Assembly: GCF_022346185.1 (NCBI RefSeq)
Contig: NZ_JAKRMS010000009.1
Location: forward strand, 1 to 56,317
Direction of reading: 5' to 3'
DNA from: Cellulomonas sp. ACRRI
Lineage (GTDB): Bacteria; Actinomycetota; Actinomycetes; Actinomycetales; Cellulomonadaceae
Length of the DNA: 56,317 nt
A model generated the notes under the pieces. It searched no databases. It was not told the DNA's origin and saw only the letters and a program-made list of their open reading frames with translations. A program made the position numbers and the translations under genes. Within the stretch, counting starts at the first letter, position 1, and the number at the start of each line of letters is the position of its first letter. Below are positions 15,857 to 23,993 of this stretch, piece after piece.

Positions 15857-16593
15857 CGGCGCTCGGTGCCCGGAACCCGACCGTCAAGCTGCTGCTGGTC
15901 GTCGCGGTGTCGCTCGCGACCCTCGCCCTGCTGGACCCGGCCGCGCTCGCGGCGCTGTACCTGCTCGGGCTCGCGGCGGCCCGGTGGGGCGCCGGGGTGG
16001 GCGGGCGGCGGCTGCTGCTCGCCCAGGTGCCGTTCTGGACGTTCGGCGTCGGGGTGCTGCTGGTCAACGCGATGAGCCGGCCGGGCGCCGTCCTCGTCGC
16101 CGGCGGGCCGTTCCGGGTGACGCACGAGGGTCTGGTGGTCGGCGCGGCGCTCGCCCTGCGCGGGTGCGTGATCGGGGTCGCGACCGTCGCGTTCCTCGCG
16201 AGCACGCCGCCGCGGGACCTGATGGTGAGCCTCGTCCGGCACGCGCGGCTGAGCCCGCGGTACGCGTACGCGCTGCTGGCGGGCCACCGGATGCTCGCAG
16301 GCCTGCCGCGGCAGTGGGCGACGATCCGGGCGGCGCAGCAGGTCCGCGCCCCGCTCGGCCGGGACGGCCGCCCGCACGAGGGGTGGCGCGGCCTCGCCCG
16401 GTCGGCGTTCGCGCTGCTGGTCGCGTCGATCCGCGCGTCCGAGCGGGTCGCGCTGGCGCTGGAGTCGCGCGGGCTGTCCTCCGGCCCGCGCACGGTCTGG
16501 CGCCCGGTCCCGCTGGGCGCCGCCGACGCCGCGCTCGCGGCCGGCGTGCTCGGCGTCCTCGCGCTCGTCGTGCTGGCGGCCGCCCGCCTCTGA
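15853..16593 (+). CDS. ykoC: YkoC, transmembrane T component of ECF transporter
   Basis: A 246-residue EcfT-family protein with hydrophobic helices at about residues 10-45, 60-80, 95-120 and 225-245. The cytoplasmic coupling region carries the two Ala-Arg-Gly-like motifs, here ESRGLSS and AAQQVRAPLG. It connects the YkoD ATPases to the S component YkoE. The GTG start overlaps the ykoD stop (GTGA), implying translational coupling. It is the last gene of ykoFEDC and is followed by the dispersed repeat element at 16610. Confidence 0.9.
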   Translation: MTALGARNPTVKLLLVVAVSLATLALLDPAALAALYLLGLAAARWGAGVGGRRLLLAQVPFWTFGVGVLLVNAMSRPGAVLVAGGPFRVTHEGLVVGAALALRGCVIGVATVAFLASTPPRDLMVSLVRHARLSPRYAYALLAGHRMLAGLPRQWATIRAAQQVRAPLGRDGRPHEGWRGLARSAFALLVASIRASERVALALESRGLSSGPRTVWRPVPLGAADAALAAGVLGVLALVVLAAARL

Positions 16594-16609
16594 CGGCACC
16601 CGCCCGCCG

Positions 16610-16680
16610 CCGAGGTCGCAGGTTCCGGCCACGGACGCCCCGGCGGAACCGTCGACCTGGGGCGGAAGTGTCGACCTCGG
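16610..16680. repeat. Dispersed repeat element, copy A (one inverted and two direct units)
   Basis: An inverted unit at 16610-16630 (CGAGGTCG core and TTCCGGCC end) is followed by 11 nt and then two direct units, 16642-16661 and 16661-16680, at 19-bp period. The second direct unit reads GGCGGAAGTGTCGACCTCGG. Copy B near 30.9 kb has the same order and spacer length. The inverted and direct units can form a hairpin. It lies between convergent ykoC and the VIT gene. Confidence 0.8.
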
Positions 16681-16699
16681 GTGCGGAGAGCCCGGCGGG

Positions 16700-17347
16700 T
16701 CAGACCGCCAGGCCGACCAGGGAGCCGACGCCGTAGGTGATCGCCATCGCCACGCTGCCGCCCACGACGTTGCGGACCACCGCGCGGCCCGCCGGGGCGC
16801 CGCCGAGGCGGGCGCTCACCGTGCCGGTCACGACCAGCGCGACCACGACCGCCGCGAACGTCGCCACCACGCGCGCCTCGCCGCCCCACGGGCCGAGCAT
16901 CGCGAGCAGGGGCACCACGCCGCCGACCACGAACGCCACGAGCGAGGCCAGCGCCGCGTGCCACGGGTTGGTCAGCCCTTCCTCGGCGTCCCGGACGCCG
17001 TGCGCGCGGAGCACCTTCTCCGCGTCGCGCTGGCTGCTGACCGAGACGTACTCGCCGGCCGCCATCGACAGCGCGCCCGCGACGAGGGCGGCGACGCCGG
17101 CGACCGCGAGGGTCGCGAGCCCGGTCGCCGCGCCCGCGACGCCCACCACGGTGGCGGCGACGGAGACGATGCCGTCGTTCGCGCCGAGCACGCCGGCGCG
17201 CAGCCAGTTCAGCCGCTCGGCGGTGGGCAGGACGACCGCGGCGGGGCCGGGGTCGACGGAGCCCGGAGCGCCCGGCTCAGGAGTGCGCCGGGGCGCCGGT
17301 CCGGCGGTGCGGTCACGGTCCAGGAGGTGGGTCGACAGGGCGCTCAT
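16700..17347 (-). CDS. VIT1/CCC1-family iron or manganese transporter
   Basis: A 215-residue membrane protein of the vacuolar iron transporter family, which moves Fe2+ or Mn2+ out of the cytoplasm. The first-helix motif GVLGANDGIVS (near residue 56), AAGEYVSVSSQRDAEK (near residue 100) and four or five hydrophobic helices are present. This is the short form without the long ferritin-like insert. The start at 17347 has TACCGT 7 nt upstream and ATGACA 17 bp before that, a good leaderless promoter. Two IdeR/DtxR-like boxes lie directly upstream of that promoter. The frame is open far upstream, but only inside the helicase gene. Confidence 0.9.
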   Translation of the reverse strand: MSALSTHLLDRDRTAGPAPRRTPEPGAPGSVDPGPAAVVLPTAERLNWLRAGVLGANDGIVSVAATVVGVAGAATGLATLAVAGVAALVAGALSMAAGEYVSVSSQRDAEKVLRAHGVRDAEEGLTNPWHAALASLVAFVVGGVVPLLAMLGPWGGEARVVATFAAVVVALVVTGTVSARLGGAPAGRAVVRNVVGGSVAMAITYGVGSLVGLAV

Positions 17348-17354
17348 GGCAGCC

Positions 17355-17383
17355 ACGGTAGGCCGGAGATGACGTCCTGTCAT
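17355..17383 (-). promoter_or_regulatory. Promoter of the VIT-family gene
   Basis: On the minus strand, ATGACA (17378-17383) and TACCGT (17355-17360) are separated by 17 bp, close to the TTGACA-N17-TANNNT consensus. The -10 ends 7 nt before the ATG, so a leaderless mRNA is expected. Confidence 0.65.
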
Positions 17384-17384
17384 C

Positions 17385-17433
17385 GCAGGAAAGGCTGCCC
17401 TGACCTGCGGAAACGCAGGTTTGCCTGCCCTTA
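17385..17433. promoter_or_regulatory. Two tandem IdeR/DtxR-like metal boxes upstream of the VIT gene
   Basis: GCAGGAAAGGCTGCCCTGA (17385-17403) and GCAGGTTTGCCTGCCCTTA (17415-17433) are 30 bp apart. Against the core AGGTTAGSCTAACCT they match about 11 and 12 of 15 positions. Between and overlapping them ACCTGCG-GAAA-CGCAGGT (17403-17420) is a perfect 7-bp hairpin. Sites upstream of -35 would suit activation by iron, as IdeR does for mycobacterial bfrB. The same pairs could also bind MntR. Confidence 0.5.
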
Positions 17434-17462
17434 TCTGGAACCGATCAAGCCGTTCCCGCAGG

Positions 17463-20057
17463 TCAGAGCGGCCCCACCGCGAGCACCCGCAGGACGACCT
17501 CCCCGGCGGCGTCGGAGGCGGGCAGGTCGACCAGGGCGTCGATGCGCCAGTCGTGGTCGCCGGCAGGGTCGTCGAGCAGCTGCCGCACGAACCACAGGTC
17601 GCCGCGCGCTCCGGCCTCGCCGTGCCCGGCCGGCCGCTCGTCGACCTGGAACAGCGCCGGCCCGCGGGCCGCCGGGCCGGTGAGGATCTCGTCGTGGTCG
17701 TCGTAGAACGGGTCGAGCGCGTCGCCCCACCGGTCGGCCGTCCACGGCTGGTCCGCGGCGTCCTGGTCGCCGAGCGCCGCCAGCGCGGGGTACGCCTCGC
17801 GCGCCGCCAGGTCGACCCGCCGGAACAGCGCGCCACGCACCAGCGCCCGGAACACCCGCTTGTTGACGGTGATCGGCGGGGGAGCGTCGTCCTCCGGCCG
17901 CGACTCGGTGACCGTGGCGTCGTCCAGGTCCTCCGGGTGCGCGAGCCGCTCCCACTCGTCCAGCAGGCTGGAGTCGGTGCGGCGCACCAGGTCGCCGAGC
18001 CACTCGACGATCTCGTGCAGCTCCTCGGTCCGCAGGTCGTCCGGCACGGTCTGCCGCAGCGCCCGGAACGCGTCCGCGAGGTAGCGCAGCAGCACGCCCT
18101 CGGTGCGGTCGAGCTGGTAGAGCGACACGTACTCGGCGAACGTGGCCGCCCGCTCGTGCATGTCGCGGACGACCGACTTCGGCGACAGCTCGTGGTCGGC
18201 GACCCACGGGTTGGTCCGCTTGTAGATCGAGAACGTCGCGCCGAGCAGCTCGCCGAGCGGCTTCGGGTACGACACCTCCTCGAGCAGCGCCATCCGCTCC
18301 TCGTACTCGATGCCGTCGGCCTTCATCGCCGCGACGGCCTCGCCGCGCGCGCGGTTCTCCTGCGCGGCGAGCACCTGGCGCGGGTCGTCCAGCGTCGCCT
18401 CGATGACCGACACGACGTCGTGCGCGTAGCCGGGGTCGTCGAGGTCGAGCAGGTCGAGCGCGGCGTACGCGAACGGGGACAGCGGCTGGTTCAGCGCGAA
18501 CGTCGGGGGTACGTCGAGCGTCAGCCGCACCGTGCGGCGCAGCCGCACCGGGCCGGGCCCGTCCTCCACGACCCGCTCGACCACGCCCGCAGTGCGCAGC
18601 GAGCGGTAGATCGCGATCGCCTGCCGGACCAGCCGGCCCCTCGACGCCTCGGGCTCGTGGTTGTCGAGCAGCAGGTGCTTCAAGGTCTCGACGGGGTCGC
18701 CCGTCGGGCGGGCCAGCACGTTGAGCACCATCGCGTGCGAGACGGCGAAGGACGAGGTCAGCGGCTCGGGCTCCGCGTCCCGCAGCCGCTCGAACGTCTT
18801 GTCCGTCCAGTTCACCATCCCGGGCGGCGCCTGCTTGCGGACGATCTTCTTGAGCTTTTTCGGGTCGTCGCCGGCCTTCTGCAGGGCCTTGCGGTTCTCG
18901 ATCACGTGCTCCGGCGCCAGCACGTACACCTCGCCCGTCGTGTCGAACCCGGCCCGGCCGGCGCGCCCGGCGATCTGGTGGAACTCGCGGGCGGACAGGT
19001 GCCGCATCCGGGTGCCGTCGTACTTCACCAGCGAGGTGAGCAGCACGGTGCGGATCGGCACGTTGATGCCCACGCCCAGGGTGTCGGTGCCGCAGACGAC
19101 CCGGAGCAGGCCCTTCTGGGTCAGTCGCTCGACGACCCGGCGGTACTTCGGCAGCATCCCCGCGTGGTGCACCCCGACGCCGTGCCGCAGCAGCCGGGAC
19201 AGCGTCTTGCCGAAGCCCGGGCCGAACCGGAAGTCGCCCAGCTCCTCGGCGATCCGGTCGCGCTGCTCCCGGGAGGCCAGCGTCATCGACAGCAGCGCCT
19301 GGGCGCGCTCGACGGCCTCCTTCTGCGTGAAGTGCACGACGTACACGGGGGAGCGGCCGGTCTGCACCAGCATCTCCAGCAGCTCGTGCAGCGGCTCGAC
19401 CTCGTAGGAGAACGTCAGGGGCACCGGCCGCTCGGCGCCCGCGACGACGGCCACGGGGACGTCGGTGCGCCGCTCGAGGTCGTCGACGAAGAACGACACG
19501 TCGCCGAGCGTCGCCGACATGAGCAGGAACTGGGCCCGCGGCAGCTCCAGCAGCGGCACCTGCCACGCCCAGCCGCGCTGCGGGTCGGCGTAGAAGTGGA
19601 ACTCGTCCATCACGACCTGGCCGATGTCCGCTCCCGGACCCTGGCGCAGCGCCTGGTTGGCCAGGATCTCCGCGGTGCAGCAGATGATCGGCGCGTCCGG
19701 GTTCACCGCCGAGTCGCCGGTCATCATGCCGACGTTGGCGGAGCCGAACGCCTCGACCAGGGCGAAGAACTTCTCGCTCACCAGCGCCTTGAGCGGGGCG
19801 GTGTAGTAGGTGCGCCGGCCCTGCGCGAGCGCCACGAAGTGCGCGGCGGTGGCGACCAGCGACTTCCCGGAGCCGGTCGGCGTCGACAGGATGACGTGCG
19901 AGCCGGTGACCAGCTCCAGCAGCGCCTCGTCCTGGTGCGGGTAGAGCGCGAGGCCCTGGTCGGCCGCCCAGCCGGTGAACGCCTCGTAGAGCGCGTCGGG
20001 GTCCTGGGGGTTCGCGGGGACGCGGTCGGCGAGGGTCCGGCGGTCGGTGGGGGGCAC
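17463..20057 (-). CDS. DEAD/DEAH-box RNA helicase with C-terminal DUF3516 (Ski2/Mtr4-like)
   Basis: The 864-residue helicase has Walker [10 protein letters not shown] (near residue 52), motif II DEFHFY, motif [11 protein letters not shown] and motif [17 protein letters not shown] (near residue 365). A DUF3516 region fills the remaining C-terminal half. Such proteins are widespread in actinobacteria and are thought to act in RNA metabolism; the exact substrate is unknown. I placed the start at GTG 20057, which has AAGGA 9 nt upstream and begins [13 protein letters not shown]. The frame is open to 20633, but that would overlap rnhA on the opposite strand. It reads toward the VIT gene in the same direction. 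Confidence 0.9.
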   Translation of the reverse strand: MPPTDRRTLADRVPANPQDPDALYEAFTGWAADQGLALYPHQDEALLELVTGSHVILSTPTGSGKSLVATAAHFVALAQGRRTYYTAPLKALVSEKFFALVEAFGSANVGMMTGDSAVNPDAPIICCTAEILANQALRQGPGADIGQVVMDEFHFYADPQRGWAWQVPLLELPRAQFLLMSATLGDVSFFVDDLERRTDVPVAVVAGAERPVPLTFSYEVEPLHELLEMLVQTGRSPVYVVHFTQKEAVERAQALLSMTLASREQRDRIAEELGDFRFGPGFGKTLSRLLRHGVGVHHAGMLPKYRRVVERLTQKGLLRVVCGTDTLGVGINVPIRTVLLTSLVKYDGTRMRHLSAREFHQIAGRAGRAGFDTTGEVYVLAPEHVIENRKALQKAGDDPKKLKKIVRKQAPPGMVNWTDKTFERLRDAEPEPLTSSFAVSHAMVLNVLARPTGDPVETLKHLLLDNHEPEASRGRLVRQAIAIYRSLRTAGVVERVVEDGPGPVRLRRTVRLTLDVPPTFALNQPLSPFAYAALDLLDLDDPGYAHDVVSVIEATLDDPRQVLAAQENRARGEAVAAMKADGIEYEERMALLEEVSYPKPLGELLGATFSIYKRTNPWVADHELSPKSVVRDMHERAATFAEYVSLYQLDRTEGVLLRYLADAFRALRQTVPDDLRTEELHEIVEWLGDLVRRTDSSLLDEWERLAHPEDLDDATVTESRPEDDAPPPITVNKRVFRALVRGALFRRVDLAAREAYPALAALGDQDAADQPWTADRWGDALDPFYDDHDEILTGPAARGPALFQVDERPAGHGEAGARGDLWFVRQLLDDPAGDHDWRIDALVDLPASDAAGEVVLRVLAVGPL

Positions 20058-20100
20058 CGGCCGATCCTTCCACGGTTCGGCGGCCCTACAGTGGGCGACC

Positions 20101-20565
20101 ATGAGCGACGCCCCCGGCACGACCCCGCCCGCCGTCGAGATGTGGACGGACGGCGCCTGCAAGGGCAACCCCGGCGTCGGCGGCTGGGGCGCGCTGCTGC
20201 GGTCGAACGGGCACGAGCGGGAGCTGTTCGGCGGCGAGGCCGTCACGACGAACAACCGCATGGAGCTCACGGCCGTCATCGAGGGGCTGAAGGCGCTCAA
20301 CCAGCCGTGCCGGGTCGACCTGCACGTCGACTCGCAGTACGTGATGCAGGGCGTGACCAAGTGGATCGCCGGCTGGAAGCGGAACGGCTGGCGCACCGCC
20401 GACAAGAAGCCGGTGAAGAACCAGGACCTGTGGCAGGCGCTGGACGAGCAGGTCGCCCGGCACGCGATCTCCTGGCACTGGGTCAAGGGGCACGCCGGCG
20501 ACCCCGGGAACGAGCGGGCGGACCAGCTGGCGAACAAGGGCGTCGACGAGGTGCGCGCGGGCTGA
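20101..20565 (+). CDS. rnhA: Ribonuclease HI
   Basis: Cleaves the RNA strand of RNA-DNA hybrids. The 154-residue protein has the catalytic carboxylates in [16 protein letters not shown] (Asp17), [13 protein letters not shown] (Glu58), VDSQYV and [15 protein letters not shown]. The basic handle region [13 protein letters not shown] of the bacterial type I enzyme is complete. TACAGT (20087-20092) ends 8 nt before the ATG, pointing to a leaderless mRNA. It is divergent from the helicase, with start codons 43 nt apart. Confidence 0.96.
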   Translation: MSDAPGTTPPAVEMWTDGACKGNPGVGGWGALLRSNGHERELFGGEAVTTNNRMELTAVIEGLKALNQPCRVDLHVDSQYVMQGVTKWIAGWKRNGWRTADKKPVKNQDLWQALDEQVARHAISWHWVKGHAGDPGNERADQLANKGVDEVRAG

Positions 20566-20586
20566 CGCCCGGCGGACCCTGCCACG

Positions 20587-20602
20587 GCTGGTCCAGACCA
20601 GT
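20587..20602. promoter_or_regulatory. DasR-type operator (dre) at the ptsH promoter
   Basis: GCTGGTCCAGACCAGT matches the known dre consensus ACTGGTCTAGACCAGT at 14 of 16 positions and is itself a palindrome. It directly abuts a TAGAGT -10 at 20603-20608, so binding should block ptsH transcription. The GntR protein encoded at 22611 is the likely ligand-responsive repressor. Confidence 0.8.
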
Positions 20603-20659
20603 TAGAGTCGGGCCCGTGCCCACCGCCGGGCACGATCCCGCTCGCACCGGAGGTCAGGC

Positions 20660-20929
20660 ATGGAACGGTCCGTCGTCGTCGCCATCGCGGAGGGGCTGCA
20701 CGCCCGACCCGCCGCCCTGTTCGTCGCGGAGGCCGGCAAGCAGCCGGTGCCGGTCACGGTCCGCAAGGGCGACGCCGCCCCGGTCCAGGCCGCGAGCATC
20801 CTCGGGATCATGACCCTGGGCGCCGCCGCGGGCGAGACGCTCGTGCTCGCGACCGAGGCCGACGGCCCGGAGGCCGAGGCGAGCCTCGACGCGCTCGAGA
20901 CGTTCCTGAGCCAGGTCGAGATCGCCTGA
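20660..20929 (+). CDS. ptsH: Phosphocarrier protein HPr
   Basis: Transfers phosphate from enzyme I to the EIIA of the sugar phosphotransferase system. The 89-residue protein has the active histidine in EGLHARPA (His14) and Ser46 in AASILGIMTLG, the position where Firmicute HPr is regulated. Whether an HPr kinase acts here is unknown. A dre operator overlaps the promoter, so it is probably co-regulated with the divergent GlcNAc-type PTS genes downstream. The upstream leader is about 45 nt, and GGAGG (20649-20653) gives a clear ribosome site. No enzyme I gene is present in the window. Confidence 0.95.
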   Translation: MERSVVVAIAEGLHARPAALFVAEAGKQPVPVTVRKGDAAPVQAASILGIMTLGAAAGETLVLATEADGPEAEASLDALETFLSQVEIA

Positions 20930-20948
20930 GCCCCACCCCGCGCCCGAC

Positions 20949-21001
20949 AGTGGAAGGTCTGGCCCGACACGCGCACGGCGTGTCGGGCCAGACCTTCCAC
21001 T
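20949..21001. terminator. Perfect 24-bp hairpin between convergent ptsH and EIIC
   Basis: Bases 20949-20972 are the exact reverse complement of 20978-21001 around a 5-nt loop. It sits in the 84-nt gap between two convergent genes, so a bidirectional terminator is likely even though no T-tract follows. The stem length equals that of the hairpin at 1718 but the sequence is unrelated. Confidence 0.75.
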
Positions 21002-21013
21002 CGTCTGTGAGGG

Positions 21014-22360
21014 CTACTTCCCCGGGTCGTCCGCCCGGGACTCGACCCGCGCGGCCGGGACGGAGACCGTCGCCGGCGCCTCGGCCCGGGCGGTGTCGCC
21101 GGCCGCGGTGACCTCGTCGCCCGCGCCCTCGGCCACGGGGTCGTCCTCCCGGCCCGGCGTCTTGAAGTTGAACTTCAGGATCATGAACCGGAACAGGAAG
21201 TAGTAGATGACCGCGTAGACCAGGCCGATCACGATGATCAGCAGCGGCTGCTCGGCGATCCGGAAGTTCAGCAGGTAGTCGATCGCGCCCGCGGAGAACC
21301 CGAACCCGCTGCGGATGTCGAGCGCGTTGACCAGGGCGAGCGAGGTGCCGGTGAGCACGGCGTGGATGGCGTACAGCGGGTACGCCACGTACACGAACGC
21401 GAACTCGAGCGGCTCGGTGACGCCGGTGACGAACGCGACCAGCGCGGCCGAGCCCATGATGCCGGCGATGACCTTGCGGTTCTTCTTCTTGGCGGTGTGC
21501 ACGATCGCCAGGGCGGCGGCCGGCAGCGCGAACATCATGATCGGGAAGAACCCGGTCATGAAGGTGCCGGCGGTCGGGTCGCCGTGCAGGAAGCGGGCGA
21601 TGTCGCCGTTCCAGACCTGGCCGTCGGCCTCGTACGAGCCGAACTGGAACCACGGCAGCGAGTTCAGCAGGTGGTGCAGGCCGAACGGCAGCAGCAGGCG
21701 GTTGAGCGTGCCGAACACGAAGCCGCCGATGATCGTCGAGCCCGTGACCCACTCGCCGACCGCGGTGAAGCCGGAGTCGAACGCCGGGTAGATGAGCGCC
21801 GCGACGACGGAGATGAGCACCGCGGCGCCGGCGGTGACGATCGGCACGAACCGGCGGCCGCCGAAGAACGCCAGGTACGGGGGCAGCTTGATCCGGTAGA
21901 ACCGCTGGTAGAGCAGGGCGGCGGTCAGGCCGATGACGATGCCGCCGAGCACGCCGTAGTTGATGAGCTCCTGCGTCTCGCCCTCCGCCGGCTCGCCGAG
22001 GATGTACGGCGACAGCGCGTCGGTGACGCCCTTGAACACCAGGTAGCCGACCAGCGCGGCGAGGCCGGTCGAGCCGTCGGCCTTGCGGGCGTAGCCGATG
22101 GCGACGCCGAGCGCGAACAGCAGCGGCAGGTTGCCGAGCAGGGCGTTGCCGGCCGCGGCCAGGACGTCGGCGACGGGCAGCAGCCAGTCGGCGCGGGCCC
22201 CGAGGCCGTCGGCGCCGAGCATGTCGGCCTGGCCGAGCCGCAGCAGCAGGGCGGCGGCGGGCAGCGAGGCGATGGGGAGCATGAGGGATCGGCCCACGCG
22301 CTGGAGCTGCGCGAGTCCGGGGATGCCCCGCTTGGGGGTCTCGACCGTGGTGGCGGTCAT
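21014..22360 (-). CDS. PTS EIIC permease, glucose/N-acetylglucosamine family
   Basis: Transports and, with its EIIB, phosphorylates a hexose, probably N-acetylglucosamine given the DasR-type control. The 448-residue protein has about ten hydrophobic helices, FGLHHLLNSLPW near residue 212 and the family motif GVTEPLEFAFVYVAYPLY near residue 306. A hydrophilic Ala/Glu-rich tail of about 50 residues follows the last helix, with no EIIB domain attached. AGGAG lies 6 nt before the ATG at 22360. The frame is open further upstream through the operator region, which cannot be coding. Its EIIB and EIIA partners are on the divergent strand. Confidence 0.92.
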   Translation of the reverse strand: MTATTVETPKRGIPGLAQLQRVGRSLMLPIASLPAAALLLRLGQADMLGADGLGARADWLLPVADVLAAAGNALLGNLPLLFALGVAIGYARKADGSTGLAALVGYLVFKGVTDALSPYILGEPAEGETQELINYGVLGGIVIGLTAALLYQRFYRIKLPPYLAFFGGRRFVPIVTAGAAVLISVVAALIYPAFDSGFTAVGEWVTGSTIIGGFVFGTLNRLLLPFGLHHLLNSLPWFQFGSYEADGQVWNGDIARFLHGDPTAGTFMTGFFPIMMFALPAAALAIVHTAKKKNRKVIAGIMGSAALVAFVTGVTEPLEFAFVYVAYPLYAIHAVLTGTSLALVNALDIRSGFGFSAGAIDYLLNFRIAEQPLLIIVIGLVYAVIYYFLFRFMILKFNFKTPGREDDPVAEGAGDEVTAAGDTARAEAPATVSVPAARVESRADDPGK

Positions 22361-22478
22361 GGTCACTCCTCGTGAGGTCGGGTCGCGGCGACCCCGGACG
22401 GGCCGCTCGCGGTCGGGGGGAGGTGTGGGCGTGGAGTGCGCGTGGTGCGGAACTTGCGTGGTCGCCGTCGAGTCGGCA

Positions 22479-22494
22479 AGTTGTCTGGACCAGT
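22479..22494. promoter_or_regulatory. Second dre-like operator (EIIC/GntR intergenic region)
   Basis: AGTTGTCTGGACCAGT matches the dre consensus at 13 of 16 positions. It lies 25 bp from a second site in the 250-bp gap between EIIC and the GntR gene. The pair could serve both divergent promoters. Confidence 0.65.
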
Positions 22495-22503
22495 TGCGGT
22501 CAG

Positions 22504-22519
22504 AGTGGTCTAGACCGGA
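22504..22519. promoter_or_regulatory. Third dre-like operator (EIIC/GntR intergenic region)
   Basis: AGTGGTCTAGACCGGA contains the core TGGTCTAGACC exactly and matches the consensus at 13 of 16 positions. Centre-to-centre distance from the neighbouring site is 25 bp, about 2.4 helical turns. The remaining gap to the GntR start holds no other signal that I recognise. Confidence 0.72.
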
Positions 22520-22610
22520 GTATGTGTCAAGGACCACATGACCGCCCGTGGAACGCCGGACGGGCACCCGGTGGTGCGGACGACGGCGACCGAGGTGGGA
22601 GGGTGAGCGC

Positions 22611-23438
22611 GTGCACGCGAAGCAGTCGCCGGCCGCCCCCGCCCGGGGCGCCCACAAGTACCAGGCGGTCCGCGCCTACCTGGTCGGACTCGTGGAGCGC
22701 GAGCTGCACGTCGGCGACGCGATCCCGTCCGAGCGGGCGCTGTGCGTGCGGTTCGGCGTCTCCCGGATGACCGTGCGCCAGGCGGTCGACGCGCTCGTCG
22801 GCGAGGGCGTGCTGGTGCGCGAGCAGGGCCGCGGCACGTTCGTGGCGCCGCGGCGGATGGACTTCGAGATGCGGCTGACCACGTTCGGCGAGGAGATGCG
22901 CCGCCGGGGGATGCGGCCCGAGACGCGGGTCCTCGGCATGGGGACCGTGCCCGCCTCCGCGGAGGCCGCCGACGCGCTCGGCACCGAGCCGGGAGCCCCG
23001 CTGCACCACCTCCGCCGCGTCCGCTACGCCGACGGGTCGCCCATGAGCATCGAGCAGCACTGGGTGGCGGTCGACCTGGTCCCCGGGCTGCTCGCCGCCG
23101 GCCCGCCGCCGAGCATGCACGACGCCCTGCGCGCCGTCGGCCTCGACCCGTCCTGGGGCGAGGAGACGCTGACCGCGGCGGAGGCGACCGACGAGGAGGC
23201 CGCGCTGCTCGACCTGCGCGGGACGCGGGCGGTGCTGCGCGCGACCCGCCGGACGTTCAGCGCGCAGGCCCCCGCCATGTACTCGAACGCCTGCTACCGC
23301 GGCGACCGGTACAGCGTGTGGGTGCCGCTGAGCGCGCCGGCGCCGGCCCTGGTGCCGCGGCTGCGCGAGCGGGACGACGAGCGGGTCGAGCAGCGGGAGG
23401 CCGTGGGCGCGGCCCTGGAGGACGGGAGGACCGGATGA
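22611..23438 (+). CDS. GntR/HutC-family regulator, DasR-like
   Basis: The 275-residue protein has an N-terminal winged helix (about residues 12-80, with IPSERALCVRFGVSRMTVRQ) and a C-terminal UTRA ligand-binding domain (about residues 95-245). DasR, the closest known type, binds dre sites and is released by glucosamine-6-phosphate. Here three dre-like sites flank PTS genes, including its own promoter region. The GTG at 22611 has GGGAGGG 7 nt upstream; an ORF start at 22548 is less likely. Its stop overlaps the first EIIB start (ATGA), so regulator and transporter are translationally coupled. Confidence 0.9.
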   Translation: MHAKQSPAAPARGAHKYQAVRAYLVGLVERELHVGDAIPSERALCVRFGVSRMTVRQAVDALVGEGVLVREQGRGTFVAPRRMDFEMRLTTFGEEMRRRGMRPETRVLGMGTVPASAEAADALGTEPGAPLHHLRRVRYADGSPMSIEQHWVAVDLVPGLLAAGPPPSMHDALRAVGLDPSWGEETLTAAEATDEEAALLDLRGTRAVLRATRRTFSAQAPAMYSNACYRGDRYSVWVPLSAPAPALVPRLRERDDERVEQREAVGAALEDGRTG

Positions 23439-23680
23439 GCACGCAGGGCGCCGGCCAGGCCGCGGCGATCCTCGCCGGCCTGGGCGGGGTGGGGAACATC
23501 GACGAGATCGAGCCGTGCACGACGCGGCTGCGCTCGCTCGTGAAGGAGCCGTCACGGGTGGACGCCGCGGCCCTGCGCGCCGCGGGCGCGTTCGGCGTGA
23601 TGGTGTCCGGGCGGGTGGTCCAGGTCGTGATCGGCCCGAGCGTGGACACGCTCGCCTCCGACCTGGAGGACCTCATGTGA
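23435..23680 (+). CDS. PTS EIIB subunit (first of two)
   Basis: A free-standing 81-residue EIIB of the glucose/GlcNAc family. The phosphocysteine is Cys28 in IEPCTTRLR, followed by GAFGVMVSGRVVQVVIGP. It accepts phosphate from EIIA and passes it to sugar bound by EIIC. It overlaps the GntR gene by 4 nt (ATGA). It is about 60 percent similar by eye to the second EIIB 82 nt downstream, so the pair looks like a tandem duplication. Confidence 0.92.
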   Translation: MSTQGAGQAAAILAGLGGVGNIDEIEPCTTRLRSLVKEPSRVDAAALRAAGAFGVMVSGRVVQVVIGPSVDTLASDLEDLM

Positions 23681-23762
23681 CAGCCGCGGCCCGCGCCGGG
23701 CCGCCGCACGCCAGCACCGACCCGCCGCACCGCACCGGCGGGAAGCACGAAGGAGAAGAACC

Positions 23763-23993
23763 ATGAGCAAGGCAGAGCAGATCCTCGCCGGACTCGGCGG
23801 CGACGCGAACATCGTCGACCTGGAGCCGTGCATCACGCGCCTGCGCGTCGAGGTCGAGGACCCGTCGAAGGTCACCGAGTCCGTCCTGAAGGCCGCGGGC
23901 GCGATCGCGGTGATGCAGTCCGGCACCGTGGTGCAGGTCATCGTCGGCCCCGAGGCGGACACGCTCGCCTCGGACATCGAGGACCTGCGCTGA
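23763..23993 (+). CDS. PTS EIIB subunit (second of two)
   Basis: A 76-residue EIIB with phosphocysteine Cys23 in LEPCITRLR and the same GAIAVMQSGTVVQVIVGP block as the first copy. Both cysteines are intact, so both copies should be active. It has its own strong ribosome site (AAGGAG, 7 nt upstream). The stop and the EIIA start share one base (TGATG). Two EIIBs with one EIIC in the window suggest that one serves another permease encoded elsewhere. Confidence 0.93.
   Translation: MSKAEQILAGLGGDANIVDLEPCITRLRVEVEDPSKVTESVLKAAGAIAVMQSGTVVQVIVGPEADTLASDIEDLR

Noticed and set aside
17348..17460. Manganese (yybP-ykoY) riboswitch upstream of the VIT gene
   Set aside because: The conserved loop sequences of that class are not present, and a promoter with a leaderless start lies between the hairpin and the gene, so the hairpin would not be transcribed with it.
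17463..20633. Extended start of the RNA helicase at 20633
   Set aside because: It would run through rnhA on the opposite strand and adds no recognisable sequence. GTG 20057 has a ribosome site.
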